From assembly GCA_902797475.1 (NCBI GenBank), contig CADBTG010000128.1:1-8008 (forward strand): a stretch of 8,008 bases of DNA. Reading direction: 5' to 3'. The translations under genes were made by a program, and so were the position numbers. The first letter of the stretch is position 1. Each line of letters starts with the position of its first letter. Source of the stretch: an uncultured Lachnospiraceae bacterium. GTDB taxonomy: Bacteria; Bacillota; Clostridia; Lachnospirales; Lachnospiraceae. The notes beneath the pieces are model-generated. The model saw only the letters and a list, made by a program, of their open reading frames with translations, had not been told where the DNA came from and ran no database searches. Below, in pieces: positions 1 to 5,916 of the stretch.

Positions 1-548
1 AGGCAGTTGAAGAGGTTGTTGAGGAAGCAACTGAAACAGTTGAAGAGACTGTTGAAGAAGCTACTGAAGCTGCTGAAGAAATTGCCGAAGAAGTAACTGA
101 GACTGCAGAAGATACTGTAGAGGAAGCTGCCGAGACAGCTGAAGAAGTAGCTGAAACAGCTGAAGAAGCCACCGAAACCGTAGAGGAAACTGTTGAGGAA
201 GCCGCTGAAGAAGTTGAAGAGGCTGCTGACGACAATGTTTTCGTTTCCCCGATTCCGCCGAGAGAGATTAAGACGATCTCCTATAAGAACGGCAACCGTT
301 ACGCCGGCGAGGTGGATGAGAATGATCTTCCGGACGGCAGCGGCATGTATGAGTATGCTAATGGCAGCAGGTACGAGGGAAGCTTCTGCAAGGGTATGAG
401 AGAAGGCATCGGTCGCTTCACCTGGCATACCGGAGACTTTTATGAAGGCGAATGGCAGCAGAACAATCGCCATGGATACGGCCGCATGGTATTTAAGAGC
501 GGTAACATAAAAGAAGGTCGTTTTGAAAACAATACCTTCATCGGATAG
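1..548 (+). CDS. Acidic coiled-coil/MORN-repeat protein, 5' end outside window
   Basis: The frame is open from the first complete codon at position 3, giving 181 visible residues to the TAG at 546-548. Visible residues 1-77 are almost only Glu, Ala, Thr and Val in 11-residue units and should form a long, strongly acidic helix. A linker rich in Pro and Ser follows. From about residue 100 there are three full MORN repeats and one partial, with Y-x-G and G-x-G cores such as YEGEW and HGYGR. MORN repeats form beta-hairpin rows that often mediate protein or lipid contacts; no catalytic motif is visible. The ATG at 312 is internal and is not the start, because homogeneous repeat coding continues far upstream. 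The next gene begins 26 nt later, so the two are probably co-transcribed. Function is unknown; a scaffold role is a guess from the fold. Confidence 0.85.
   Translation, partial: AVEEVVEEATETVEETVEEATEAAEEIAEEVTETAEDTVEEAAETAEEVAETAEEATETVEETVEEAAEEVEEAADDNVFVSPIPPREIKTISYKNGNRYAGEVDENDLPDGSGMYEYANGSRYEGSFCKGMREGIGRFTWHTGDFYEGEWQQNNRHGYGRMVFKSGNIKEGRFENNTFIG
27..233 (+). repeat. Glu/Ala/Thr/Val hendecad coding repeat
   Basis: Six consecutive units run at 27-59, 60-92, 93-125, 126-167, 168-200 and 201-233. Five are 33 bp (11 residues) and the fourth is 42 bp (14 residues). The typical unit peptide is ATETVEETVEE. Small hydrophobic residues recur at 4-4-3 spacing, the pattern of right-handed hendecad helices; the 14-residue unit has 4-3-4-3 spacing, like two heptads. 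Units 1 and 5 encode the same peptide with seven synonymous codon differences. The array probably continues upstream of the window. Confidence 0.8.
300..545 (+). repeat. MORN repeats (three full, one partial)
   Basis: Repeat starts, taken at the Tyr (or Lys in the last) of the Y-x-G core, are at 300, 372, 441 and 510, so the periods are 24, 23 and 23 residues. The cores are YAGEV, YEGSF, YEGEW and the degenerate KEGRF. Each of the first three carries a following G-x-G (GSG, GIG, GYG). The fourth is cut by the stop codon after 12 residues, an ordinary way for MORN arrays to end. Confidence 0.8.
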
Positions 549-574
549 CGACAAAGGAGCGCATTGATCGTCCC

Positions 575-1294
575 ATGTATTACATTGACATTCACAATCA
601 CATGTTGAACGGCGTTGACGACGGTTCCAGAAACCCCGAAACGACGGCCAAAATGTTGCAGCTGGCTTACAACGACGGCATTCGCGGAATCATTTGCACC
701 CCGCATTATCTTCCCGGCGTATATACGACCGGAAAGGCGGAGCGTGTCATCCGCGTAAAGCATCTTGAGGCCATCGCAAAGAAGTTCTTCCCCGGCCTTG
801 CCCTCTACGAAGGGTGCGAATACTTCGCCTCTTCGGGACATTTTACAGAGGATTTGGAAAAGGGAAGAGCCGGCACGCTTGCCGACAGCAAATATGTTTT
901 GGCGGAGTTTTCGCCGGCGACTCCGGAAGATGTGATTGAGCACCGTCTGATGGAGATTATCGGTACCGGCTGCTGGCCGATTCTGGCGCACGCGGAGCGC
1001 TATATGGCTTTCGAAAATGAAGCCTTCCGCCTGCGGGTTTCCGGATTTGCCTACATCCAGATTAATGCGGAGAGCATGCTCGGGGAGGCCGGAACCGGAA
1101 TTAAACGTCTGGCCAGAAAGATGTTGTCCGAGGGAATTGTTACCTTTGTGGCAACGGATGCGCACGGTGCGCATCACAGAAAGCCGGTTCTTTCGGAATG
1201 TGCACTCTATCTGGAAGAACACTTCGGAACCGAATACATGGAAACGCTTTTGTACTATAATCCCAAGTCGATTTTGGACAATATTAAGCTGTAA
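575..1294 (+). CDS. cpsB: CpsB/YwqE-family PHP-type protein-tyrosine phosphatase
   Basis: This 239-residue protein has the usual length of the CpsB/CapC/YwqE phosphatases, metal-dependent PHP-fold enzymes that remove phosphate from the tyrosine tail of the partner CpsD-type kinase (EC 3.1.3.48). Visible PHP metal-site motifs are D5-x-H7-x-H9, the D15-D16-G loop, C41-T-P-H44, E79/E82 in YEGCEYF, H139 in LAHAER and D195-x-H197 in ATDAHG. No signal peptide is seen, so it should be cytosolic. An AAAGGAG sequence at 553-559 precedes the ATG by 15 nt, rather long, but no other in-frame start lies between them. It lies upstream of the Wzz and kinase genes, the order seen in the cpsB-cpsC-cpsD block of streptococci. 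The family is clear; the in vivo substrate is inferred from context. Confidence 0.93.
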   Translation: MYYIDIHNHMLNGVDDGSRNPETTAKMLQLAYNDGIRGIICTPHYLPGVYTTGKAERVIRVKHLEAIAKKFFPGLALYEGCEYFASSGHFTEDLEKGRAGTLADSKYVLAEFSPATPEDVIEHRLMEIIGTGCWPILAHAERYMAFENEAFRLRVSGFAYIQINAESMLGEAGTGIKRLARKMLSEGIVTFVATDAHGAHHRKPVLSECALYLEEHFGTEYMETLLYYNPKSILDNIKL

Positions 1295-1428
1295 TCATCA
1301 TGGCAGGTTTTCGGACCTGCTATGACATTTTTGAATGCCCCAAACCATATGATGGAAAAGGGGACGATCCCCTCGGGATCGGGAAAGAAAGGAGGAGGCA
1401 GGCTGTTTCATGCAAGGCCTGCTGCAGT
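1295..1428 (+). promoter_or_regulatory. Structured leader between cpsB and the Wzz gene
   Basis: This 134-nt gap is wide for this operon and contains three inverted repeats. The first is GCAGGT 1303-1308 with ACCTGC 1315-1320; an added T-G wobble leaves a TTCG tetraloop. The second is CGATCCC 1365-1371 with GGGATCG 1375-1381. The third is GCAGGC 1398-1403 with GCCTGC 1417-1422. A strong Shine-Dalgarno, AAAGGAGGAGG, lies at 1388-1398. TATGAT at 1348-1353 could be a -10 box, but the best -35 (TGACAT, 1323-1328) has a 19-nt spacer, so a promoter is only possible. The reading frame stays open from an ATG at 1300, but that ATG has no ribosome binding site and the 43 added residues do not resemble a Wzz N-terminus. 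I therefore treat this stretch as untranslated or regulatory. Confidence 0.5.
1398..1422 (+). promoter_or_regulatory. Hairpin between Shine-Dalgarno and Wzz start
   Basis: GCAGGC (1398-1403) pairs with GCCTGC (1417-1422), six pairs around a 13-nt loop. It lies directly after the AAAGGAGGAGG at 1388-1398. If folded, it would leave 6 nt (1423-1428) between the hairpin foot and the ATG at 1429, turning an over-long spacer into a normal one. The loop holds another ATG at 1410 that opens a 21-codon frame ending at 1475. The pairing is visible; the function is inferred. Confidence 0.4.
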
Positions 1429-2232
1429 ATGTCGTCGGAAACCAAACAAACCGCGGGTCAGGAGGTCGAGATTAATCTCTCGGAGCTGTTTTATCTGCTC
1501 TGGTCCAAGCTCATCACCATCCTGATTGTAACCGTTTTTTTCGGAGGGGTCGCATTTGCCTACAGCCGATTCTTCATTCCGAAACAGTATCGTGCCGAGT
1601 GTAAGATTTTCGTGCTGAACCGAAGCAACGAAGAGTATCTGACCTCCTCGGATATCTACGCAAGTAACGCCATTTTGAAGGACTTTGAGATTCTCGCAGG
1701 CAGCCGTACCGTAATCAACCGGGTCATTCACGACCTGGATTTGGATTATGACCCCGCGAATCCGCAAAAGGCCTCGTATACGTATGGCCAATTGCGCTCG
1801 GAAATCGGTGTTTCCGTTCCGCAGAACGCTCGTTTCCTGTTCGTCAGCGTGACTGACCGGAACCCGAACAATGCAAAGATTCTGGCTGATAAAGTCGCTG
1901 ATGTTTTGGTAGAGCAGATCATCTTCATCATGAAGTCGGATGCTTTCATCGTGGACTATGCTGTCGTGCCCGGAGGTCCGGCTTCGCCGAATGTCCGCAA
2001 ATACACGATTTTAGGGGCTTTGTGCGGATTTCTTTTGGCGTGCGGCATCATCATTCTGAGATTTGTCACCGATGATACGATTAAGACCGATGAGGATGTT
2101 GAGAAGTATCTTTCCCTTCCGGTTCTCGGGTCCATCCCGCTTGATGACAGCGAGCCTAAGAGAAAGCGCTCGGAATACAGGGCTGATTTGAAACGGGCCA
2201 GGAAACTGTATCAGAAAAGGAGGGAGAGATAG
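1429..2232 (+). CDS. cpsC: Wzz/CpsC-family polysaccharide co-polymerase, kinase activator
   Basis: From the chosen start the protein has 267 residues. A short cytosolic N-terminus carries EINLSELFYLLW, typical of Wzz proteins. TM1 is about residues 28-46, and the extracytoplasmic domain about 47-190. The Pro-rich P181-GG-P184-AS-P187 motif leads into TM2 at about 192-212, and a basic cytosolic tail ends in KRRER. Such proteins set exopolysaccharide chain length and activate the separate CpsD-type tyrosine kinase through the segment after TM2. The start is uncertain. An upstream ATG at 1300 would give 310 residues but has no Shine-Dalgarno and an atypical extension. The ATG at 1429 fits the family but its nearest Shine-Dalgarno lies about 30 nt upstream, unless a hairpin shortens the spacer. 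The kinase gene follows after 2 nt. Confidence 0.88.
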   Translation: MSSETKQTAGQEVEINLSELFYLLWSKLITILIVTVFFGGVAFAYSRFFIPKQYRAECKIFVLNRSNEEYLTSSDIYASNAILKDFEILAGSRTVINRVIHDLDLDYDPANPQKASYTYGQLRSEIGVSVPQNARFLFVSVTDRNPNNAKILADKVADVLVEQIIFIMKSDAFIVDYAVVPGGPASPNVRKYTILGALCGFLLACGIIILRFVTDDTIKTDEDVEKYLSLPVLGSIPLDDSEPKRKRSEYRADLKRARKLYQKRRER

Positions 2233-2234
2233 CC

Positions 2235-2978
2235 ATGCAAAAAGTGGAATTCATTAAATCTTCTTCCGATACTTTCCAAAAGACCGAGGCGATTAAAAAC
2301 CTTCGAACCAATCTGCAGTTTTGCGGGGCGGACATTCGTGTCATCATGTTGACAAGCACGTTCCCCGGCGAAGGCAAGTCCTCGACTTCGATTGAGCTTG
2401 CCAAATCGTTTGCGGAACTCGGAAAACGCACGGTTTTCGTGGACTGCGACCTTCGTAAGTCCGTATCGCTTTCCTGGTTTACGTCCGATGAAAGACTGTA
2501 CGGACTGACACACTTCCTTTCGGGCATGCAGAACCTGGAAAATTGCATCTGTGAGACCGACGTTCCGAACCTCCACATTCTGTTCCCGGGCGTCTGCCCG
2601 CCTAACCCGGTGGAACTGTTCAACACAAAGCGTTTCAGCGCCATGATCAATGCCCTGAAGGAGCATTATTCCTTCGTCATCATTGACACGCCGCCGATGG
2701 CCAACGTTGTCGACGCGGCCGTTCTTTCGCAGTATTGCGACGGTTCGGTTTTCGTCATCAGCCAGGGTAATGTCCGTTACAGACTTGCGCAGAAGATGAT
2801 TGAGCAGCTCGGACGAAGCGGAAGCAAGGTGCTCGGTGTCACATTTAACAAAGTCGACAGCAAGCAGAATTACCTGCAAAAGAGTTATTACGGCCGTTTC
2901 TACGGCAAAAAATACGGAAAATACGGCGGATACGGCAACTACGGCCGGTCCGACAGAAACAGCGAGGAAGAAAAATGA
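2235..2978 (+). CDS. cpsD: CpsD/CapB-family bacterial tyrosine kinase (BY-kinase)
   Basis: This 247-residue cytosolic P-loop kinase autophosphorylates C-terminal tyrosines and, with the Wzz partner, controls polysaccharide synthesis and export (EC 2.7.10.2). Visible motifs are the oligomerisation helix with EAIKNLRTNLQF at 19-30, Walker A STFPGEGKSS at 41-50 with Lys48, Walker A' TVFVDCDLR at 66-74 with Asp70 and Asp72, the family signature PGVCPPNPVELF at 118-129, and Walker B FVIIDTPP at 147-154. The tail has eight tyrosines (213, 218, 219, 223, 227, 230, 233, 236), the expected phosphoacceptors, followed by an acidic end. A purine-rich AAAGGAGGG just before the preceding stop supports the ATG at 2235. 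The 3' end overlaps the next gene as ATGA, suggesting translational coupling. Lack of transmembrane segments fits the split Firmicute architecture. Confidence 0.95.
   Translation: MQKVEFIKSSSDTFQKTEAIKNLRTNLQFCGADIRVIMLTSTFPGEGKSSTSIELAKSFAELGKRTVFVDCDLRKSVSLSWFTSDERLYGLTHFLSGMQNLENCICETDVPNLHILFPGVCPPNPVELFNTKRFSAMINALKEHYSFVIIDTPPMANVVDAAVLSQYCDGSVFVISQGNVRYRLAQKMIEQLGRSGSKVLGVTFNKVDSKQNYLQKSYYGRFYGKKYGKYGGYGNYGRSDRNSEEEK
2889..2944 (+). repeat. TACGG micro-repeat encoding the kinase Tyr/Gly tail
   Basis: TACGG recurs at 2889, 2901, 2913, 2922, 2931 and 2940. The steps are 12, 12, 9, 9 and 9 nt, always in frame, and encode Tyr-Gly every four and then every three residues. The regularity suggests growth of the phosphotyrosine cluster by slippage or small duplications within the gene. 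Confidence 0.7.
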
Positions 2979-4162
2979 TCAGCGAAACCATTTTAAACCT
3001 GAACAGAAACGGTTCGGCTATCCGTGCCATGTTTGAGGAAGGCGCCAAAATGGCGAAAGAGTTCGGCAAGGAAAATGTGTACGATTACAGCCTCGGCAAC
3101 CCGAGCGTTGAGCCTCCGAAGGAGGTAAAGGAAGCCATGACGGCCGTGCTTGCGGAGGAGTCTCCCAATTCGGTCCACGGCTATATGAACAATGCCGGTT
3201 ATGAGGATGTCAGACAGGCCATTGCAGAGCATCTCAACAAAGAGCACGGGACTGCTTTTTCTGCCCGCAATATTCTGATGACGGTCGGCGCGGCCGGCGG
3301 CCTTAACGTAATCCTTAAGGTGCTTCTGAATCCCGGCGACGAAGTCATGACATTTGCCCCGTTCTTCGGTGAATACCGCAACTACGTAACCAATTTCGCG
3401 GGTAAGCTTGTAACGGTTCCGACCGATCCGGATACGTTCCTTCCGGTTGCGGAGAACCTTGCTGCCGCCATTACGCCGAAGACCAAGGCGCTGATCATCA
3501 ATAACCCGAACAACCCGACCGTCGTCGTTTATTCCGAAGAGGTCATCCGCAAGGTGGCTGAAGTTCTGGAGGCTAAGCAGAAGGAACTCGGAACGTCCAT
3601 CTATCTGATTGCGGACGAGCCTTACCGTGAGCTGGTTTATGACGGTGTCACGGTTCCGTACCTTACGAAATACTACCGCAACACGATTGTCGGTTATTCC
3701 TACAGTAAGTCGCTGTCCCTTCCGGGTGAGCGTATCGGTTATCTTGTCATGCCCGATGAAATCGACGATGCGGACGAGATCATTCCCGGGGCAGCAGTTG
3801 CCAACCGCGTGCTCGGATTCGTCAATGCGCCGTCTCTGATTCAAAGAGCGATCAAGCGCGTTCTCGACTCCAAGGTTGACGTTGAGATTTACAACCGTAA
3901 CCGTGAGCTTCTGCTTAGTAAGCTGACCGAGTACGGCTACACCTGCGTTAAGCCGCAGGGCGCTTTCTACCTGTTCGTGAAGGCTCCGGGCGGAGATGAC
4001 AAGGCATTTGTGCAGGCGGCGAAGAAATACCATCTGCTGCTTGTAGCAGGCAGCGGCTTCGGCGGTCCCGGCTATTTGAGAATCGCCTATTGCGTGGATT
4101 ATGACATGATTGTCCGTTCGCTTCCGGCCTTTAAGAGCCTTGCGGAAGATTACGGACTTTGA
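2975..4162 (+). CDS. PLP-dependent class I/II aminotransferase
   Basis: This 395-residue fold-type I PLP enzyme is probably a cytosolic amino-acid aminotransferase of the aspartate aminotransferase superfamily. Visible features are YSLGNPSVEPP near the N-terminus, the NNPNNP motif at 176-181, the D214-E-P-Y217 pair contacting the PLP ring, the Schiff-base Lys245 in YSYSKSLSLPGERIGY, and Arg369 in GYLRIAY, at the position that normally binds the substrate carboxylate. Its length is standard for the family. The start ATG overlaps the kinase stop as ATGA, with a weak GAGG upstream, so its translation is probably coupled to the kinase. The substrate cannot be read from the sequence: aspartate, an aromatic or a branched-chain amino acid are all possible. 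Its place behind a tyrosine-kinase cassette does not show a role in polysaccharide synthesis. Confidence 0.92.
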   Translation: MISETILNLNRNGSAIRAMFEEGAKMAKEFGKENVYDYSLGNPSVEPPKEVKEAMTAVLAEESPNSVHGYMNNAGYEDVRQAIAEHLNKEHGTAFSARNILMTVGAAGGLNVILKVLLNPGDEVMTFAPFFGEYRNYVTNFAGKLVTVPTDPDTFLPVAENLAAAITPKTKALIINNPNNPTVVVYSEEVIRKVAEVLEAKQKELGTSIYLIADEPYRELVYDGVTVPYLTKYYRNTIVGYSYSKSLSLPGERIGYLVMPDEIDDADEIIPGAAVANRVLGFVNAPSLIQRAIKRVLDSKVDVEIYNRNRELLLSKLTEYGYTCVKPQGAFYLFVKAPGGDDKAFVQAAKKYHLLLVAGSGFGGPGYLRIAYCVDYDMIVRSLPAFKSLAEDYGL

Positions 4163-4180
4163 TTCGGAAAGGTTTCTGAT

Positions 4181-5245
4181 ATGAGCTACAGTTTCATGGA
4201 CAATGTCCGGAAGGTTACTCCCTATGTTCCCGGCGAGCAGCCCGAAGGCAAAGTCATCAAATTGAATACGAACGAGAATCCGTATCCGCCGGCGCCTGCC
4301 GTCGGGGAGATTCTTGCCGCAACCGATGCGGATATCCTCAAAAAGTATCCCGAAGCTGACATCGGTCCGCTTGTCCGGGCGCTTGCGAAGGAGTACGGAG
4401 TTGACCCGAAGCAGGTATTTGTCGGTGTCGGAAGCGATGATGTCATCGGCATGATTTTCCTTTCCTGTTTTGCGGGAGAGAAGGCGGTCGCATTTCCCGA
4501 TGTCACCTATTCCTTCTACGATGTCTGGGCGGAGCTGTTCCGCGTTCCTTATAAGCAGATCCCGCTGAAGGAAGATTTTACGATCGACATTGATGATTAT
4601 GACGGTCAGTGGGGCGGCATCATCATTGCCAACCCGAATGCGCCGACATCGATCGAGCTTGAGATTTCCAAGGTGGAGGAACTGGTAAAGCGCCATCCCG
4701 AGTGCATCGTCGTTATTGACGAGGCCTATGTGGATTTCGGCGGCACGAGCGCGCTTTCCCTGATTCCGAAATACCCGAACCTGCTTGTTACGCAGACCTT
4801 CTCCAAATCCCGTTCCCTTGCCGGAATGCGCATCGGATTTGCCATCGGAAGCGAGCAGGTCATTAAGGCGATCAACGATGTCAAATACTCCTACAACTCC
4901 TATACGCTGAACCGGACGGCCATCGCGGCCGGTGTTGCTTCATTAAGCGACCGGGACTACTTCGAAAAGACCTGCGCCCGCGTCATGAAGACGAGAGAAG
5001 CAGCGAAGAAGGAACTTGCCGCACTGGGCTTTTCCTTCCCGGAGTCGAAGACCAACTTCCTGTTCGTGACACACGAATCGGTTCCTGCGGAGTACCTTCA
5101 GAAGGAGCTTAAGAAGCGTGACATTTACGTACGTTTCTGGAACAAACCGAGGATTGACAACCGCCTTAGGATCACAATCGGGACGGACGAAGAGATGGCG
5201 GCTTTATTTGCCGCGCTTAGAGAGATTATCGGACAATGCAGGTAA
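4181..5245 (+). CDS. hisC: HisC-like histidinol-phosphate aminotransferase
   Basis: The 354-residue protein matches HisC in length and order of motifs: LNTNENPYPP at 28-37, KKYPEAD at 54-60, GSDDVIG at 84-90, NPNAPTS at 151-157, V-I-D180-E-A-Y-V-D-F, the PLP lysine Lys209 in FSKSRSLAGMRIG, and the C-terminal Arg pair in RLRITIGT at 328-335. HisC converts imidazole-acetol phosphate and glutamate to histidinol phosphate (EC 2.6.1.9). A GGAAAGG at 4166-4172 sits 8 nt before the ATG. No other histidine gene is nearby, and the motif usually written NPNxPTG has Ser in place of the Gly. A related substrate, such as an aromatic amino acid or threonine phosphate (CobD-like), therefore cannot be excluded. 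The 3' end overlaps queH. Confidence 0.85.
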   Translation: MSYSFMDNVRKVTPYVPGEQPEGKVIKLNTNENPYPPAPAVGEILAATDADILKKYPEADIGPLVRALAKEYGVDPKQVFVGVGSDDVIGMIFLSCFAGEKAVAFPDVTYSFYDVWAELFRVPYKQIPLKEDFTIDIDDYDGQWGGIIIANPNAPTSIELEISKVEELVKRHPECIVVIDEAYVDFGGTSALSLIPKYPNLLVTQTFSKSRSLAGMRIGFAIGSEQVIKAINDVKYSYNSYTLNRTAIAAGVASLSDRDYFEKTCARVMKTREAAKKELAALGFSFPESKTNFLFVTHESVPAEYLQKELKKRDIYVRFWNKPRIDNRLRITIGTDEEMAALFAALREIIGQCR

Positions 5246-5916
5246 GAAATTATCAAAAAGAACTGGATCAGCTGATTGAACGCATACAAAAAGAGGGCTC
5301 TGTGCCCTCTTTGCTGTTACACGCCTGTTGTGCGCCGTGCAGCAGTTATGTGCTTTCGTATCTTTCGGAATATTTCCGGATTACGGTCGTATTTTACAAC
5401 CCGAACATCACTTCCCCGGAGGAGTACCGTAAGCGCGCAGACGAGCTTACGCGCCTGATTTCCGAGCTGCCGGCGAAATATCCGATTGCCGTGAAAACGG
5501 CCGAATATGACCCGCAGGAGTTCTTACAGGCCGTAAAGGGACTCGAGCAGGAACCCGAAGGCGGGAAGCGCTGTGAGGTTTGCTTCCGAATGCGTCTTTC
5601 CTATGCCGGAAGGCTTGCGGCCGAACAGGGCTTTGATTACTTCACGACAACCCTTTCGATCAGTCCTCTGAAAAATGCGACGCTTCTCAATTCCATCGGC
5701 GAACAGCTTGCCTCCGAAATCGGTATTCCTTACCTGACTTCCGATTTCAAAAAGAAGGGCGGATATCAGAAATCCATCGAGCTGTCCCGCGAATATGACC
5801 TGTACCGTCAGGATTACTGCGGCTGCGTTTTCAGCTTACGGGACAGAAATCAGCGCCTGCAGGGCGGCAGCAGCGACATCGGCGGGAGCCCCGCTTCCGG
5901 CCCCTCCGTGCTCTAA
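5236..5916 (+). CDS. queH: Epoxyqueuosine reductase QueH
   Basis: QueH (formerly DUF208) carries out the last step of queuosine synthesis in tRNA, reducing epoxyqueuosine (EC 1.17.99.6), and is the non-cobalamin alternative to QueG. All three cysteine groups of the family are present: HACCAPC at 29-35, C113-E-V-C116, and the C195-G-C197 near the end; these hold the iron-sulfur and metal site. DFKKKGGYQKS at 170-180 and YRQDYCGCVFS at 190-200 are also typical. The family usually ends just after the CGC motif; here about 26 residues follow, rich in Gly, Ser and Pro, and these are encoded over the opposite-strand penicillin-binding protein gene. The start overlaps hisC by 10 nt and has only a weak GAGAG upstream, so translational coupling is likely. 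Confidence 0.93.
   Translation: MQVRNYQKELDQLIERIQKEGSVPSLLLHACCAPCSSYVLSYLSEYFRITVVFYNPNITSPEEYRKRADELTRLISELPAKYPIAVKTAEYDPQEFLQAVKGLEQEPEGGKRCEVCFRMRLSYAGRLAAEQGFDYFTTTLSISPLKNATLLNSIGEQLASEIGIPYLTSDFKKKGGYQKSIELSREYDLYRQDYCGCVFSLRDRNQRLQGGSSDIGGSPASGPSVL
5290..5312 (+). other. Perfect hairpin inside the 5' part of queH
   Basis: AAAGAGGGC (5290-5298) pairs with GCCCTCTTT (5304-5312), nine perfect pairs around a 5-nt loop, about 54 nt into queH. It resembles a terminator stem, but only TTT closes it, with no real U-tract. It may be an mRNA structure that reduces readthrough or modulates queH expression, or simply a coincidence of codons. Confidence 0.4.

Noticed and set aside
312..548. A separate 78-residue MORN protein starting at ATG 312
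   Set aside because: The same frame is open without interruption back to the window edge and the first MORN repeat begins at 300, so the ATG is an internal Met.
440..1222. A 260-codon open frame on the minus strand opposite cpsB
   Set aside because: It is antisense to a well-supported PHP phosphatase, and its product shows no family signature or plausible start signal.
1300..1428. N-terminal extension of the Wzz protein from the ATG at 1300
   Set aside because: There is no Shine-Dalgarno before 1300, the 43 residues are Cys- and Arg-rich and unlike Wzz N-termini, and the DNA is full of inverted repeats. A leader is more likely, though the start is not proven.
3301..3320. CCTTAA / TTAAGG inverted repeat in the first aminotransferase gene
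   Set aside because: It is a short AT-containing 6-bp stem with an 8-nt loop inside conserved coding sequence, with no positional meaning.
2993..4696. A 567-codon open frame on the minus strand opposite the two aminotransferases
   Set aside because: It lies antisense to two genes with clear PLP-enzyme motifs, has no sensible ribosome binding site, and its Arg/Asn/Asp-rich product has no recognisable domain. It is a by-product of codon bias on the other strand.
5782..5846. 8-bp inverted repeat CTGTCCCG / CGGGACAG flanking the pbpA stop
   Set aside because: The arms are 49 nt apart with no T-run on either strand, so it does not qualify as the missing leftward terminator.
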